Part shown: positions 32,253 to 43,719 of the stretch, in pieces
How the letters are laid out: each line of letters begins with the position of its first letter
How positions within the stretch are numbered: position 1 is the stretch's first letter
Source of the DNA: Adiantum capillus-veneris
Lineage: Eukaryota > Streptophyta > Polypodiopsida > Polypodiales > Pteridaceae
Assembly: GCA_014529385.2 (NCBI GenBank)
Contig: CM043948.1
Span: 24,174,451-24,238,450 of the forward strand
DNA: 64,000 nt
Direction of reading: 5' to 3'
The notes under the pieces: generated by a model
Seen by the model: only the letters and a program-made list of their open reading frames with translations
Database searches by the model: none
Told to the model about the DNA's origin: nothing
Program-made: the position numbers and the translations under genes

Positions 32253-33616
32253 TTATGGCTTTCTTGGTAACGCATCAGCCACTACATTCTTCTTGCCTTC
32301 CACATGCACAATCTGGAAGTGAAACATGGAAAGAATGTTTGCCCATCGCATATGCTTTTCCGATAGCTTTGACTGTGTCAGAAAGTATCGCAAGGTCTGA
32401 TGATCCGTTTGGACAACAAAATCAGCACCTAGCAGATAGTGTTTCCAACTTAAAAGCGCATGAATCACAGCCAGTAACTCTTTTTTATAGAATTGCATGG
32501 TCATCTCTGGCCCTTGCAAGATTCTGCTCTCATAGGCTACTACCTTGCCATCTTGCATTAGCACTGCACCAATGCTATTGCCACAAGCATCACACTGGAC
32601 CTCAAATGACTTCTTGAGATTTGGCAAAACAATGACTAGATCTGAAGTCATCTTTTCCTTTAAGAGATTCACAGCTGAAATCTCTTTCTGGGTCCATCTG
32701 AAAGTGACCTATTTCTTTTGCAAAACATGTAAAGGCGAAGCAATCTCTGCAAAGTTGCGAATGAATCTTCTGTAGTAAGAACACAGCCCTAAAAAGCTAC
32801 GGACATCGTGCACAGTCCCTAAAGCTGGCCATGTCCTGATTGCTTCTACCTTCGCAGGATCCATTTGGACACCATCCTTTGACACAATGTGTCCGAGAAA
32901 GTGGATCTCTTCCAAGAAGAACTCGCTTTTCTTGCCATTGATGAGCAATCTGTTCCTGCGCAACTCTTCGAACACAATGGTGAGGTGATGCCTATGCTCC
33001 TCTTCATTCTTCGAGTAGACTATCATGTCATCAAAGAATGTGCCACCAAAGTTCTGATATGGACGGAAGATCCTATCCATCATCCCATTGAACGTAGCAG
33101 GAGCATTTGTAAGACCAAATGGCATCACTAAGAACTCATAGAGACCAAATGTCGTTCTAAACCAGTCTTGTGCACATCCTTAGGCCTAATTCGAATCTGA
33201 TGGTACCCACTTTTAAGGTCGATCCTGTTGAAAATCGCCGCACCCTCTAGGCGGTCAAGAATATCATCAATCCTTGGAATAGGAAACCTATTCTTGATGG
33301 TATTCTTATTCAACGCACGTTAGTCAATACACATGCGCCACGAGCCATCCTTTTTTTGTACTAAGAGCACTGGAGAGCAATAGGGTGACAAGCTAGGCTG
33401 AAGCAGCCCTTTCTCTAAGAGCTCCTCCACTTGGCTCATAATCTCTTTCCGCTGCGCCTCACTAACCCTATACGGTGGCCTATTTGGTGGGCTACAACCT
33501 GGCACCAAATCAATCGCATGATCCTTGGTCCTCTCCGACGGTAGTTGAGACGGCAATGAATCAGAAAAACAGCCATTAAACTTTTGCAAAAATGCTAACC
33601 TGTCTTTATCTAACAC
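32253..33616 (-). pseudogene. RT and RNase H of the second C element
   Basis: Linker and RT start at 33616 ([35 protein letters not shown]). Then [20 protein letters not shown] and [13 protein letters not shown] (33313-33190), [20 protein letters not shown], active site GTFFDDMIVYSKNEEEHRHHL (33050-32990), the thumb, then RNase H FEVQCDACGNSIGAVLMQ, YKKELLAVIHAL, VVQTDHQTLRYF (32610-32390). Breaks occur at 33320, 33128 and ~32690. FFDD is the same active-site variant as in the other C element. Confidence 0.88.
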
Positions 33617-34320
33617 AAATAGATTTGACTGGCAACTATCTGAACATCACCTGCAAAAACCAAGTACGCAGAAAGATGATTCTTTATTACAGAAGTGATA
33701 GCAGAAGCAGATACAATAGTGACTGACTCTCCTTTAAGCTTTACATCCAAGATGTGAGTTTTGCCCCTATGCTGTACAGTGATCTTTTTGTTGTAGGCAT
33801 CCAAGACTCCATGCACTTGGAACATCCACGGGATCTCCAACAAGACATCACATCCTTCCAGCGGCATGATATAGAACTCTTTTGTGTCCACATACGACTG
33901 AATATGCAGACGCAGCTTTCCAATGATGGGAGTAACGCACTGTGAGTGGCCAGGACATGCCAATCTTGCCTCTGTGGTATACCCCATCTCTTCATCTCTG
34001 ATGCCCAGCTTCATAGCTAATTTTGGCGTGATAAAGTTCGCTTTGGTACCTGGATCAAAGAAGATGAGTGCCATCTGGTCTCTAACTTTACCCCACGCTC
34101 TGCATAACTCACTGGCGTCTGTACTAGGCCTGTCGCCCAACATGTCTGACACTAAAGCTGCCAAGGGCATAGGCTTCTTTCCTTTCCTGTCCTTTTTATC
34201 ATCTGAGTCAGCTGGCCTTTTCTTTTGTGGACAGTTGATTGCAAAATGACGAGTTTGCTCGCATATAAAGCACTTGTTTTCAGCCATCAAGACCTTCTTT
34301 TCCTCGGGCGTTTTACGCAT
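33610..34320 (-). pseudogene. zinc knuckle and protease of the second C element
   Basis: Open for 236 codons. CCHC knuckle CFICEQTRHFAINC (the Gly before His is Arg), a basic linker, then protease active site ALIFFDPGTKANFITPKLAM (D-P-G) and the conserved LACPGHSQCVTPIIGKLRLH and [15 protein letters not shown] stretches. gag and this frame are split by a stop near 34336. Confidence 0.85.
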
Positions 34321-34335
34321 AAAAAGCTTCCTTTT

Positions 34336-35236
34336 CTACTTCTTTGCCTGCGCTCTAGAAGTCTCGGTTGAACCTTTGCCTTTATTGAACCTAGCTTGCC
34401 CTTGGGACGCTTCAGGAGCTGCTTTCGTATAGGGCTGCTTTGCTGAATTTTTCTTTTGCTGCCCTCCTTTCTCGTTGCTCGGAAACCCACTGTCTTCTCC
34501 TTTCAACAAGGCAAGTCCAGTGTTAGCAACTTCCATAAGCTGAGTGAGGGTAGCCACTTTGTTCTTGGTATAGTAATTGCGAAGCCCTGTAGGCAGCCCA
34601 CAATAGTACTTCTCTATCTGCTCTGTCAATGACACAAATGTGTAGGAGGTTACGGAGAGCAACGCTTTACAAAACCTCCTATTGTACTCCAGCAAGCTCT
34701 TGCGTGTAGCCGAAATAAGCTGGTGCCAATCTGTCATGACATCGGCTTCAAATTCATTTGACAGCCAAGCACATGCAAACACTTGCTTGAAGTAAACCCA
34801 AGTGGCGGGTGCCTGCCCTTGCATTAACAATGTCGTCCACCATGTAAGCGCATTGTCCTTTAGGAAAGTGGCAGCTTTTCTTACTTGAGAGGCCTCCGTA
34901 AAATTCCCTCCTGCATAAGCTGTATCAAACTGCTGGAGGAAAGTAAGAGCCTTTGCTTTATCCTCGAAGCCACTAAAGGTGCTGAACTTCACAGCTGCAC
35001 CTCCTTCTTTGTATGGTTTTGGCTTCTCTATTGGCCCCAAATTGTCATAGGGAAGCGTCTGCAGCATGGGCACTGTAGTAGGGACCATCTGTGCCCCTTG
35101 GTCATTGAGATTCTGCATCAAAGGTGCCATATGTGGCTGTTGTCCAGAAAAACCAGCCATGCCAAAATTGACCTGTAGCACCGCAAACTGGCCCTGACCC
35201 AAGGCTCGCTTCTTGAGGAAAAAGTGATCTTGTCTT
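34336..35236 (-). pseudogene. gag: gag of the second C element, N-terminus shortened
   Basis: About 300 codons: VKFSTFSGFEDKAKALTFLQ, AATFLKDNALTWWTTLLMQG, YTFVSLTEQIEKYYCGLP and a Lys/Gln-rich tail. It lacks about 200 N-terminal residues of the 559-codon gag at 20236-21915. The apparent ATG at 35250 lies inside the primer site, so it is not the natural start. Confidence 0.85.
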
Positions 35237-35237
35237 G

Positions 35238-35249
35238 GCGAAGGAACCA
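35238..35249 (-). other. tRNA primer-binding site of the second C element
   Basis: Minus strand TGGTTCCTTCGC directly after the LTR end ..GGTTTCA. The first seven bases match the other C element. Confidence 0.65.
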
Positions 35250-36702
35250 TGAAACCGGCCCGTAGGGCGGTAAATGTTAGCTTTCACCCGATTCTTTAAC
35301 ACTTGACTATATGACACAAAGCAATGACTTAAAAGGAACCTGTAACCGGGAATGGGATTACACTTCAAAACAAAAAAACACGGCTAGGAAGCTAGAATGC
35401 TTCCAAGCAAACAGTGACACCTGTAGGCCCCAAAGGTTGGCGCCCCTTTCGGTATTTCTTTATTCTTTAACAGAGGGAATAAAACCTGTGATTTCCTACA
35501 AGCTTGCCCGCATAATCCGGGCTGAATTCCATCTATTCTGGCCTGATTTCGGCAGCATAACTGTACTAGGACGCTTCACAGTCAGTATCCCCACGCAATA
35601 GATGACTTTCTGGACGCATACGGTCACTTTGCAAAACCTGGCGAGAATCTGCAGCACACTGAATTCTCTGTTTTCTGCCCTGAAAATGCGCTAGATCACC
35701 TCTACAGCGGCCCCTTCGCGTCCCCGAACCTCCTGGGGGTATTAGGGACCGTTTCGGGCCGAAACCCTAAACCTGCAAAAATACACAGCAGGCTGTAATT
35801 CCCTGTTTCGGGCTCCGTTTCGCGTGCCGGTTGCATCTGTAGTAAGTCCTCGAGCTTCCGCACTTGTAGGGCTACTTGCCCTTTGAATTGGACGAGATTT
35901 CGCACGTGAAACCTCTCCGAATTCACCTGTTCCTGCGGGGGATTAGCCACTAGCTAATCGAGTACCTGTGCAAGAGGCTCTTGCCTTGGCAATCGCGCAT
36001 GAACCCACACAACTATACATTGGTCAATGAGAAGCCCACTTGAGGGGCATAACATAACTTCTCGTAGGGGAGAGAGAGAGAGCAGTGCGTAGTGTGCAGG
36101 GCATCACTCCTGGCACCGCATTGTACATAAGAGGGAAAGGAAGCACTCCATAGCTCTTGCACCTGTTGCAATCCGCCTGCAGTTGAAAATGACGCCCCCT
36201 TTCTCTTGTAGACTTGCCCAAAGTTGTAGAAGTGCTCACAGAGTGACACCTCGCCCAGTTTCCGACTTTGGCCAACTTGGCTAAAAATACCTCAATTGGT
36301 GCGTCGGTTGACTTGGTAGCAAAGCAATAAAATGATCCCCTTGTCATTCCAGAGCTAATGACGTGAACACATTTTTAGGTCCAAAATAGCAGTTCCCTAA
36401 ATTTTAGGAGATGCTTCCACGGCACTCACACTGGTCATCTGCCATCAATCACCACTGTAACCACATTGAAAAATGCAATGAGGCCAGCTATCAGGTGATT
36501 TACATTCGTAGCCCCACCGTGGCTAACCTTAGTCCATTTGTCCAACTTTAGTGCTCACTGGTCGTCTGGCCTAGACTCTCACTGTCGGCCTCACACCATG
36601 CAACTCGGGCATTGGCATTTCGAGAGGGGTGCTTTAAAACAAGTCAAATAAAATTTACCCTAAAAAGAAATCAACAAGTAAAGTTGCCACAGACTCGTGA
36701 CA
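35250..36702 (-). repeat. 5' LTR of the second C element
   Basis: 1453 bases; minus-strand start TGTCACGAG at 36702, end ..CCGGTTTCA at 35250. The shared block is at 35425-35464. Structure parallels the 21971-23312 LTR with considerable divergence. Confidence 0.9.
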
Positions 36703-37070
36703 AATGGACTCACATATGTTCTTTATCTTGAATGCATAGTCATTGATAGACACATTTTTCTTCTGCATTGTATTCAACTCAGCTTGTAACTACAGCTTCC
36801 TTGCTTTTGTGTTGGTCACATTGAATGACAGCAAGGAGTCCCAAGCTTCCTTAAGGGTTTGAGCATCTAAGATGTGCCCTATTATAATGTCATGCACGCT
36901 CATAGAAAGCCAATACATGACCTTCCAAGCTCCTTGGTTCTAGTCCAAAGTCTTTTATTTGCGCAGCAGCTACACCATGCTTCGGTAACATTGATGCTTT
37001 CTCGTTGTGATGTACCCTATAGTTGTCGGCATGCACGACACTAAAGCTAGGGGTCATGGCCGTGGGAACC
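36703..37070 (-). pseudogene. copia gag fragment
   Basis: Minus strand reads MTPSFSVVHADNYRV near 37060, VMYWLSMSVHDIIIGHILDA, TLKEAWDSLLSFNVTNTKA and NTMQKKNVSINDYAFKIKN, the typical Ty1/copia gag (UBN2-like) order, with frameshifts and one stop. The C element inserted at its low end. Confidence 0.75.
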
Positions 37071-37079
37071 GCCTCTAAG

Positions 37080-37815
37080 CATTGAAAGGGGCCAAATGTC
37101 TTCATCTGTATGTGCACTTGTGTGGCTTCATGCGCGATTGCCGAGGTAAGAGCCTTTTGCACAGGTAATGGATTATCTAATTGCTAATCCCTCGGAGGTA
37201 CAGATGAATTCGGAGAGATTTTACGCATGAAGCTCGTCCGATTCAAAGGGCAAGTAGCCCTACAAGTGTGGGAGCTTGAGGGCTTGCTACGTATGCGATC
37301 GGCATGCCCGAAACAGTAAATTACAGCCTGCTGTGTATATTTCCAGGTTTAGGGTTTTGACCCTAATTCATCCCTATACCCCCAAGGGCTTCGGGGAAGC
37401 GAGGGGATCGCTATACAAGTGTTCAGGTGCATTTTAGGGCAGAAAACAGAGAATTCAGCACGTTGCAGATTCTCGCCAGGTTTGGGAAAGTGCTCTTATG
37501 TGCTGGGAAAGTCCCGTTTTGCATGGGGATTTTGTCTGTGAAGCCTCCTATTGTGTTTATGCTACCGAAATCGGGCTAGAGTAGGCCAATTTCAACCCGG
37601 TAAAATCGGGACAGGTCGTTGGAACTTGCAAGTTTTCTCCCAAGTTTTTATAAGAATAAAGAAATACCAAAAGGGGCGCCGGTCTTTGGGGCATACACTG
37701 TCTACTTGGTAGCACTCTAGTTGTCAAGCCGTGGTTTGTTTGAAGTGTTAATTCCAGTCAGAGGTTTATTTGCTAAGTTTCTTTGTGTCGTGATGCGTAG
37801 AGTTGGCTTGAGCAG
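37080..37815 (+). repeat. C-family LTR fragment, plus orientation
   Basis: Aligns with the reverse complement of 35250-36010: TTCATGCGCGATTGCC, GAATTCGGAGAG, TTACAGCCTGCTGTGTA, TCTCGCCAGG and the shared ATAAAGAAATACCAAAAGGGG block (37654-37692). Neither end is intact. Confidence 0.75.
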
Positions 37816-37849
37816 GAGACTAGAGGACCGCTTTGCTGTGAGTTTACTA

Positions 37850-39472
37850 TGATCTTGGGAGCATCTACGGCGAGGCCTGAAGCAACGTCTGCCTGCTTGC
37901 ACGGAGGAGCGCATGAGACAGCCCCTTGTTTGGAATCCCATGGTTAGCACTCAGAGAGACCACTTGGTAGGTAGTCGGCCTCATGTTTCCTAGGGTCCCA
38001 TGGCAGCGGGTCCAACACGCTCTTTAGGTGACTGGTTACAATTTTTAGGCTTGTCAGAGGAGCTACAGGGCTTTCAACTTCAAGGCATGAGAGGGGTGCA
38101 GAGGATGTGCCAGGACATCTCAGAGGCAGTACCAACTGAGTGGCTCGAGAGGGGCTCACACCTCTCGAGCCAGCAGCGCCCAGATGGATGGGAGCCTTCA
38201 CGCGACTGGAGGTTCTCATCTCAGTTCGGGCTTCCTCAGAGACGGTACCCTCCCTGTTTTTCGAGATACAGGGTGAGGGGTGCTTACACTGAGTTACAGT
38301 AGAGGCCCCGCAGGTGGCAGAGTGCTGTTTTCAGAGGATCTGAGTGGTGGGCGTCTGTGGGAGGACTTGTGTCATCGGTCCTGACCCAGCAGCTCTGGAG
38401 ACTGGACACTGGAGACTGTGGGCTTGGGAGAGCTGTCCACTCGCACGAGTACAGTGGGATCCTGGAGAGTGGCTTTGGAGGGACCCCTTCTCCTCTGCAG
38501 ACCACCCAAGTGTCCCTTTCTTTCAGTACACTGTTTGACTGGGACGTCACATACTGGCAACACAGAGAGAGGCTCGACCTGCTGCAACACCTCATTGGCA
38601 GGAGGAGGGTCTCACAGCTGAGTTCTTGGCAGCTTTTTGGGAGAGGTTGTGGGACTCCAGACAGTCGAGGAGAGTCACTTTGTTCCAGTGGCTGGTCGCA
38701 CACAGAGCTACAGTAGTTGGAAGCTGGCTTGTACATAGTGGTCTCTCGGCCGCATGTGCAGCTTGTGACCATCTTGTGGAGAGTCAGCGTCACTGTCTTT
38801 GCGACTGTCTTTGGCACAACAAGTGTGGCTTCGTGTTCTTCGGCTGATGCCTGCTCTTTCCACGGCTCGGCAGTACACTTGGGGGGCAGCTGCTCGGTCC
38901 ACTCTCACAGGCCCGGTGCTTCAGTTTGAGCTATCTTCCACCAGCAGGATGATAGTGATGCAGGGGGGTCGACCTACACTCGAGCCTGCTACATAGCTTA
39001 CTCTAGAGGAGTCGTGCAGTGAGAGAGAGGAGTGTTGGGAGCTCATCAGTGGCCTGACACTCTGGTTCATTTGGCGGGCCCGTTGCTTGCGCATCTTTGA
39101 GGCTCGCCCTATACCACCAACAGAGACTGTTCGCGATCTTTGGCAAGAGCTGATCCATACTCTCAGAGGACAGCTCGAGAGACTCCAGGGCAGCTCCTAC
39201 CCTATGCGGGAGCGCAGAGAGGCTTTCCTTCGACTCTGGCGTCCTGGGCCTTTTTTCACCATGGTCCAGGGTGTACTCAGATGGCACTACCGTCCACCTG
39301 TGTGGCTTTTCCCTCCTCCCATTTCTTGAGTTAGCCTCATTGTACATATGTTGTTTTTTCATTGGGAGAGTCTCCCCATCATGTTTGTTGTAGCCCTCTC
39401 TTGAAGAGGTGGATGTAGCCCTATGGGCAGTTTCATTAACTTATAAAAGGATTTCTCTCTCGGAAAAAAAAA
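37850..39472 (+). pseudogene. LINE 3' end: ORF2 C-terminus with poly(A)
   Basis: Non-LTR retrotransposon tail. After a decayed RT/connector part (GPTRSLGDWLQFLGLSEELQ at ~38005-38064; FDWDVTYWQHRERLDLLQHL at ~38535), the RT zinc-binding domain reads RRVTLFQWLVAHRATVVGSW, CAACDHLVESQRHCLCDCLW (38670-38820). The C-terminal WELISGLTLWFIWRARCLRI and VRDLWQELIHTLRGQ motifs (39037-39180) complete it; stop at 39328. The 3' UTR (39331-39463) ends in A9 at 39464-39472. Two frameshifts and stops at 38300 and 38994 kill it. The 5' portion (endonuclease and most of RT) is missing. Confidence 0.8.
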
Positions 39473-40095
39473 GTAAAGTTTTTGAAGAGAAGATTCGGGT
39501 GAGAGCTAAAGTCTACCGTCCTACGGACAGGTTACACTTTACTAAACCTAGCAATTCTCTATAGGCTTCTTCTTGGTGAAGAAAGAAGATGGTTCTATGC
39601 GACTTTGTGTCGATTATAGAGCACTGAACAATCTCACAATCAAGAATAGGTTCCCTATGCCTAGAATGGAGGATCTTTTTGGTTAGTCAAAGGGAGCCGA
39701 GTATTTTACAAAGATCGACTTACGATTTGGTTATCATCAAGTCTAAATAAGGGTTGAAGATGTTGCAAAGACAGCTCGTAGGACTGAATGTGGGCATTAT
39801 TAGTTTTTGGTAGTGTCTTTTGGGCTTACCATTGCACCAACTGCTTTTATGAAGCTGATGAATAATGTTCTACGGCTTTTATGGGCCGATTTGTTGTAGT
39901 CTTTCTTGATGATATCCTCATCGCTAGTCATACTCGAGAGGAGCATTTAGAACATCTTAGAAAAGTGTTGCAGCTACTTAGAGAAAAATCTCTTTATGCA
40001 AAGGAATCCAAATGTGAATTCTTTGTAGACTAAGTAAAATATCTTGGTCATATCGTTTCTAAATATGGAATAAGGATGGATCTAGAAAAGATCCA
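39473..40095 (+). pseudogene. gypsy RT fragment
   Basis: RT motifs in order: [68 protein letters not shown], active site [20 protein letters not shown] (39900-39950) and CEFFVD / YLGHIVSKYGIRMD. Four in-frame stops. FLDD and the thumb sequence are closer to the D element than to A/B/C. It ends where the LTR at 40096 starts. Confidence 0.85.
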
Positions 40096-40811
40096 TGTCA
40101 CAAACTAATGAGGTGGCGGTATTGTTCGAACACAAAAAATTATGACGTGGCAGTGTGCTGTACAGACATGCTGACGTGGACAGTTGTACGGATTTTCTAG
40201 AATTTGCATTGACATGTTGACGTGGCAGACAATACAAATTTTCACGTTTTGCGATGACAATCGTTGATGTGGCAGGCTATACGGATTTGCGCTAATTGCA
40301 CTGACTGCTTTTTGGGCAGTTTTTGGACAAGATGCTTTTGAGTTAATTGCTTTTGGGGCTTTGCTTTTGCATTGCTTGTAAACCTTATAAGAGTCCTTGG
40401 GGCCTCACTCTGCAGGGGATATGGACATAGAGTTTGAGAACAGAGGTCCCTTGAGATTTGTACTTTGCAATGATTAATGAAAAATAAATACTGCAAGGGG
40501 CGCCAGACTTTGGGGCCAATACCTCTGGACACAGAACTACGTTGGGCTGTGTCGACTCTCTCTCTCTCTTCTTCTCTCTCTCTTTATTAAAGTTCAATGA
40601 TTATGAAGTTTCTGTTTGTGTCTTGCTATTGATTTCTCGCTTGGAGTGTCCACTCTCTCTCTCTTCTTCTCTCTCTCTTTATTGAAGTTCAATGATTATG
40701 AAGTTTTGTTCGTGTGTTGTTATTAATCTCTCGCTTGGAGTTCAATGATTATGAAGTTTCTGTTCGTGTGTTGCTATTGATTTCTCGCTTGGAGTGTCCA
40801 AGCCTGTTACA
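40096..40811 (+). repeat. LTR, plus strand (family A)
   Basis: 716 bases, TGTCACAAACTA to ..AGCCTGTTACA, followed by the primer site TGGTATCAGAGG (40813-40824). Four to five U3 modules (GACGTGGCAG / TGTACGGAT types) lie at 40105-40285, and the shared block is at 40475-40520. The end is expanded by the tandem duplication at 40588-40801. Confidence 0.88.
40588..40801 (+). repeat. Three-fold partial tandem duplication inside an LTR
   Basis: AGTTCAATGATTATGAAGTT followed by TCTCGCTTGGAGT occurs three times (starts ~40589, ~40685, ~40740); the first two units also carry the CT-rich stretch CTCTTCTTCTCTCTCTC. Confidence 0.85.
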
Positions 40812-41620
40812 GTGGTATCAGAGGTCAGAAAGATTTTTCTTCTATGGAGGATCCGATCCTTTTTGTAGCACAGACAGGTTATTGTGAAAGAATTTTCGTG
40901 CCCTGACCTCGGACTTATTAGCCACTCCCACCCTTCGTACATCGCGAGTTGAGCGCGCTCCCGTCTTCATCGCTCTGTCTTACAGGGTATAAGCCATAAA
41001 GAGTTCGAGATTACTCATGGGTTCTCTCGGAGAATCTGACAGAGATAACACCTTTAGGTGGGCAGGCAAAAGAAAAGTTGAAATCTGGCGCAAGAACTGA
41101 AGAAAAGGATAAAGATTTGGACAGATTCTTGGTGGAAAATTTTGCCAGAGGGGAGTATAAACGTCAACTACAGGTTGACACGTGTGAAAAGATTGATGTA
41201 CTCTAGAGACCCGAGACTTGCGAAACACCTGAAGGATTACCCGATCGATGAGATTTACTCGAGATGGCATGAGGCCATTGCTTCTCCTCTCAGGTCGGGA
41301 GGAAAGTTGAAAGGAGAGATGAGTGCAGAAAAGCGGAACCTCTGCTCGCAAGAAGAGCCGGATAGAACTCTTGAACAAGAGACGAACTAGAGGACCACGA
41401 GAAGATAAGCCAGAAAGTTTCAGAGCAACAATCGAGCGCAACACAGGAAAGATGAAAGCAGGACTCGTACCACATTACGTGGGGACTGACCCGATAGATG
41501 AACGAAAGCACAAAACTTTGCTACACATGGGGCAAAATGAAAGATTAGGAAGCCCTCATTTTCTTTGATGGAGGAGCCAAGGCCAACTTCATTGGCGGCT
41601 CGACTTGGAATTGGATTGTT
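40812..41620 (+). pseudogene. leader, gag and protease start of a shrunken gypsy
   Basis: The primer site is followed by a leader. A gag-like frame at 41142-41390 contains SRDPRLAKHLKDYPIDEIYS, GEMSAEKRNLCSQEE; the latter matches the gag start of the 9002 element (MSGEKQNLYSQKD). Protease active site EALIFFDGGAKANFI is at 41545-41590. It then jumps to a 3' UTR at ~41620, so capsid core, RT, RNase H and integrase are all deleted. Confidence 0.75.
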
Positions 41621-41714
41621 CCTCGGAATGACCCTCGGAAATTTTTGAGCTAGCCTGAGTTGTCTGCAGATATACGGTAATCGCGGACAATTACTTTCTT
41701 TCAAGAAGGGGGGA
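41621..41714 (+). other. 3' UTR scrap and polypurine tract
   Basis: Ends TTTCTTTCAAGAAGGGGGGA (41695-41714) directly before the LTR at 41715; same PPT type as 28205-28220. Confidence 0.75.
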
Positions 41715-42435
41715 TGTCACAAACTGCCGACGTGTCGAGCCATTGAAGAACGGAGCCAACTTGCAGATCTCGGCTGAGGAACCTAAATCCTAAGAAGAGG
41801 CAGTAGCAGAAGAAGTTTTACTAACTTCTAAAGTCTTGCCTAGTGGCCTATTTTTAAAGAAGAGTTTCCACCAACTTACGAGACCCTGTCCGATGGGGCC
41901 CAAGTGACTTAAAGAGATTAAATAAAGCGGTATCTCCACACACACATACACAAAGATTTGTGTGGAGCCTGATGACATGGCAGTTGTACGGGCCCCTCGG
42001 TTTGCGTTGTAGTGCCACGTGGCAGACTGTACGGACTAGTTGACATGATGACGTGGCAGGTGTTCGGATTTTCGTGATTTATGCTAGGCAGCTTTGGGCG
42101 GCAGCTTGTGAGGCCAGATGCTTTTGAGTTTGATGCTTTTCATGTAACTGCTTTTAAGAGGCCAAGGGCCTTTAAATATGTGCCATGGGCTCATTCTTTG
42201 GCATGCTCCTGCGTAGAGGTGCAAAGGATGGAGTATCGGCATTGTACTGAGTTCAAGCAATATAAAGAAATACCGAAAGGGGTGCTAGCGTTTGGGGCCA
42301 GTGTTCTCTTGGGGTGGAACTCCGCCACTCCCCGTCTTGTGTCGTCTATCTCTTTCAATTCAGTTGTTATTTGAAGTGCTTAAAGTTGTTCTGCCTATTC
42401 TTTTGCGTTGGCACGTGGTGCCTGTCCCCTTGACA
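41715..42435 (+). repeat. 3' LTR, plus strand (family B)
   Basis: 721 bases, TGTCACAAACTGCCGACG to ..CCCCTTGACA. It belongs to the B type (GGCACGTGGTGCC end) whereas the LTR at 40096 is the A type, and the flanks (ATCCA, CTTTA) do not match, so the 40096-42435 unit is a chimera. The shared block is at 42260-42299. Confidence 0.85.
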
Positions 42436-42453
42436 CTTTATATATGAGTAAGC

Positions 42454-42550
42454 TTCTCTTGGCATGTGATGTCCTTTTTGGCACGTAATTCCCTTTTGAC
42501 GTGTGATGTCCTTTTTGACACGTGGTGTCCTTTTTGGCATGTGAGCCTTT
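42454..42550 (+). repeat. ~20-bp minisatellite, GGCACGTGRTGTCCTTTTT type
   Basis: Five imperfect units (GGCATGTGATGTCC, GGCACGTAATTCCC, GACGTGTGATGTCC, GACACGTGGTGTCC, GGCATGTGAGCC), each followed by TTTTT or similar. The unit resembles the B LTR end GGCACGTGGTGCC that lies just upstream. Confidence 0.8.
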
Positions 42551-43241
42551 AGAAATATTTAGGAGCTTTCACTGAAGATAAAGTTGTTCAGCAATGTAGG
42601 GTGAGAAGACTCATTGCCACAAAAACTAAAATAAAATATTTATTTCTTATTATTAGTTTTTTGCTCATGGGGGTTTTTGATAGTCCCGATTCCAAATTTT
42701 GTGTTCGTTTTCTCTGATTTTGAATGGAAAGGTGAGAACTAAGTTGCACTATGGAAAAGTCTACATAACTGAAAAGTTAAATTTAGCATAAGCAATATGT
42801 ATTCTAATACAAATCGCTATGTTTGCAAATAGTATTCATTCATTCACTCAGTGCTCTTACACATGAATGCGTAAGTGCTCACGCGTTTCCAAATAAGCAC
42901 ATTATGTAAGTCATCGAGCATATTCTTTTTGTGTGCGCCAAAGGTGAGATCATCCATTCCATACACTTTTGTATCCATCTATATTCTCTTAGTGAAGGTA
43001 AGAGGATATAGTCCATCATGCCTTATAAGCATGTCTACACATACTTCCCTCTTTTAAAATGAAGCATGTCAGATGGGCATTTTCATACTCTCCCACCTAA
43101 GGATGGAAGCATGTGCAAATAATCATAGTTCCGGGAAGACAAAAACACCTATCCATTTATGTAGTCTGACCAGTAAGACAACATATCCAAAATTAATTAT
43201 CTTCCATATTCCTTTAATGCATGTTCCCATACAAAGGTTGG

Positions 43242-43306
<65 letters not shown>

Positions 43307-43719
43307 CGACGCCACCCCCTGCTTGACTCATGGGTTACCCTGTTGTTGCTGCGCTGCTTTTGGCTGGCTCTGCCCGTCCAGTGCTGCTGCCCACTCTCAC
43401 ACCTAACCACTGTTCCCCCACCTGTGTGTTGCATGTTCCCTGCTCCCACCTGCGGGTTGTCTATTTTGTTACCCGCTGCCCATCTAGTGTTGCTTCTGCA
43501 TACCTGCAACGCAACCCTTATACACACACGCTGCAGGATAGGGCTTCCGCGCAGTGCTACAACACTAGCTTTCACCCTGCGTAGCCGCCAGTAGATCACT
43601 TGTGCAGTATTGAAGTCCTCACCAGGCCAGCATAAAAAATATGCTCAGTACCCTTTATAGAAGCTCAACCCCATCCTAGCTTACAGTTGCCCTTGGAGTC
43701 TGTAGGAAAATCTTGGAGC
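42551..43719. other. Anonymous DNA with (CT)n at 43245-43303
   Basis: 42551-43240 is AT-rich and shows no gene. A perfect CT microsatellite occupies 43245-43303. 43310-43600 is Cys/Leu-rich in several frames without a recognisable domain and may be the leader of the LINE piece that follows. Confidence 0.5.

Larger units (their letters stand above)
29755..36702 (-). mobile_element. Second gypsy element of family C, 3' LTR truncated
   Basis: Minus-strand element with a full 5' LTR (35250-36702), primer site, gag, protease, RT, RNase H, integrase and chromodomain. Of the 3' LTR only the first 466 bases remain (29755-30220, matching 36238-36702 at about 97% by eye). The PPT is CAACAGGGGGGTA (30221-30233). 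The lost LTR portion was replaced by an unrelated plus-strand stub, so there is no target duplication. It is more decayed in coding parts than the 15268 element. Confidence 0.9.

Noticed and set aside
35237-35250. ATG at 35250 as the natural start of the second C gag
   Set aside because: It overlaps the tRNA primer site; gag homology begins further in and the true N-terminus is lost.
40096-42435. One intact short gypsy element from 40096 to 42435
   Set aside because: The two LTRs belong to different subtypes (A and B) and the flanking 5-mers do not match, so it is a chimera or two partial elements.
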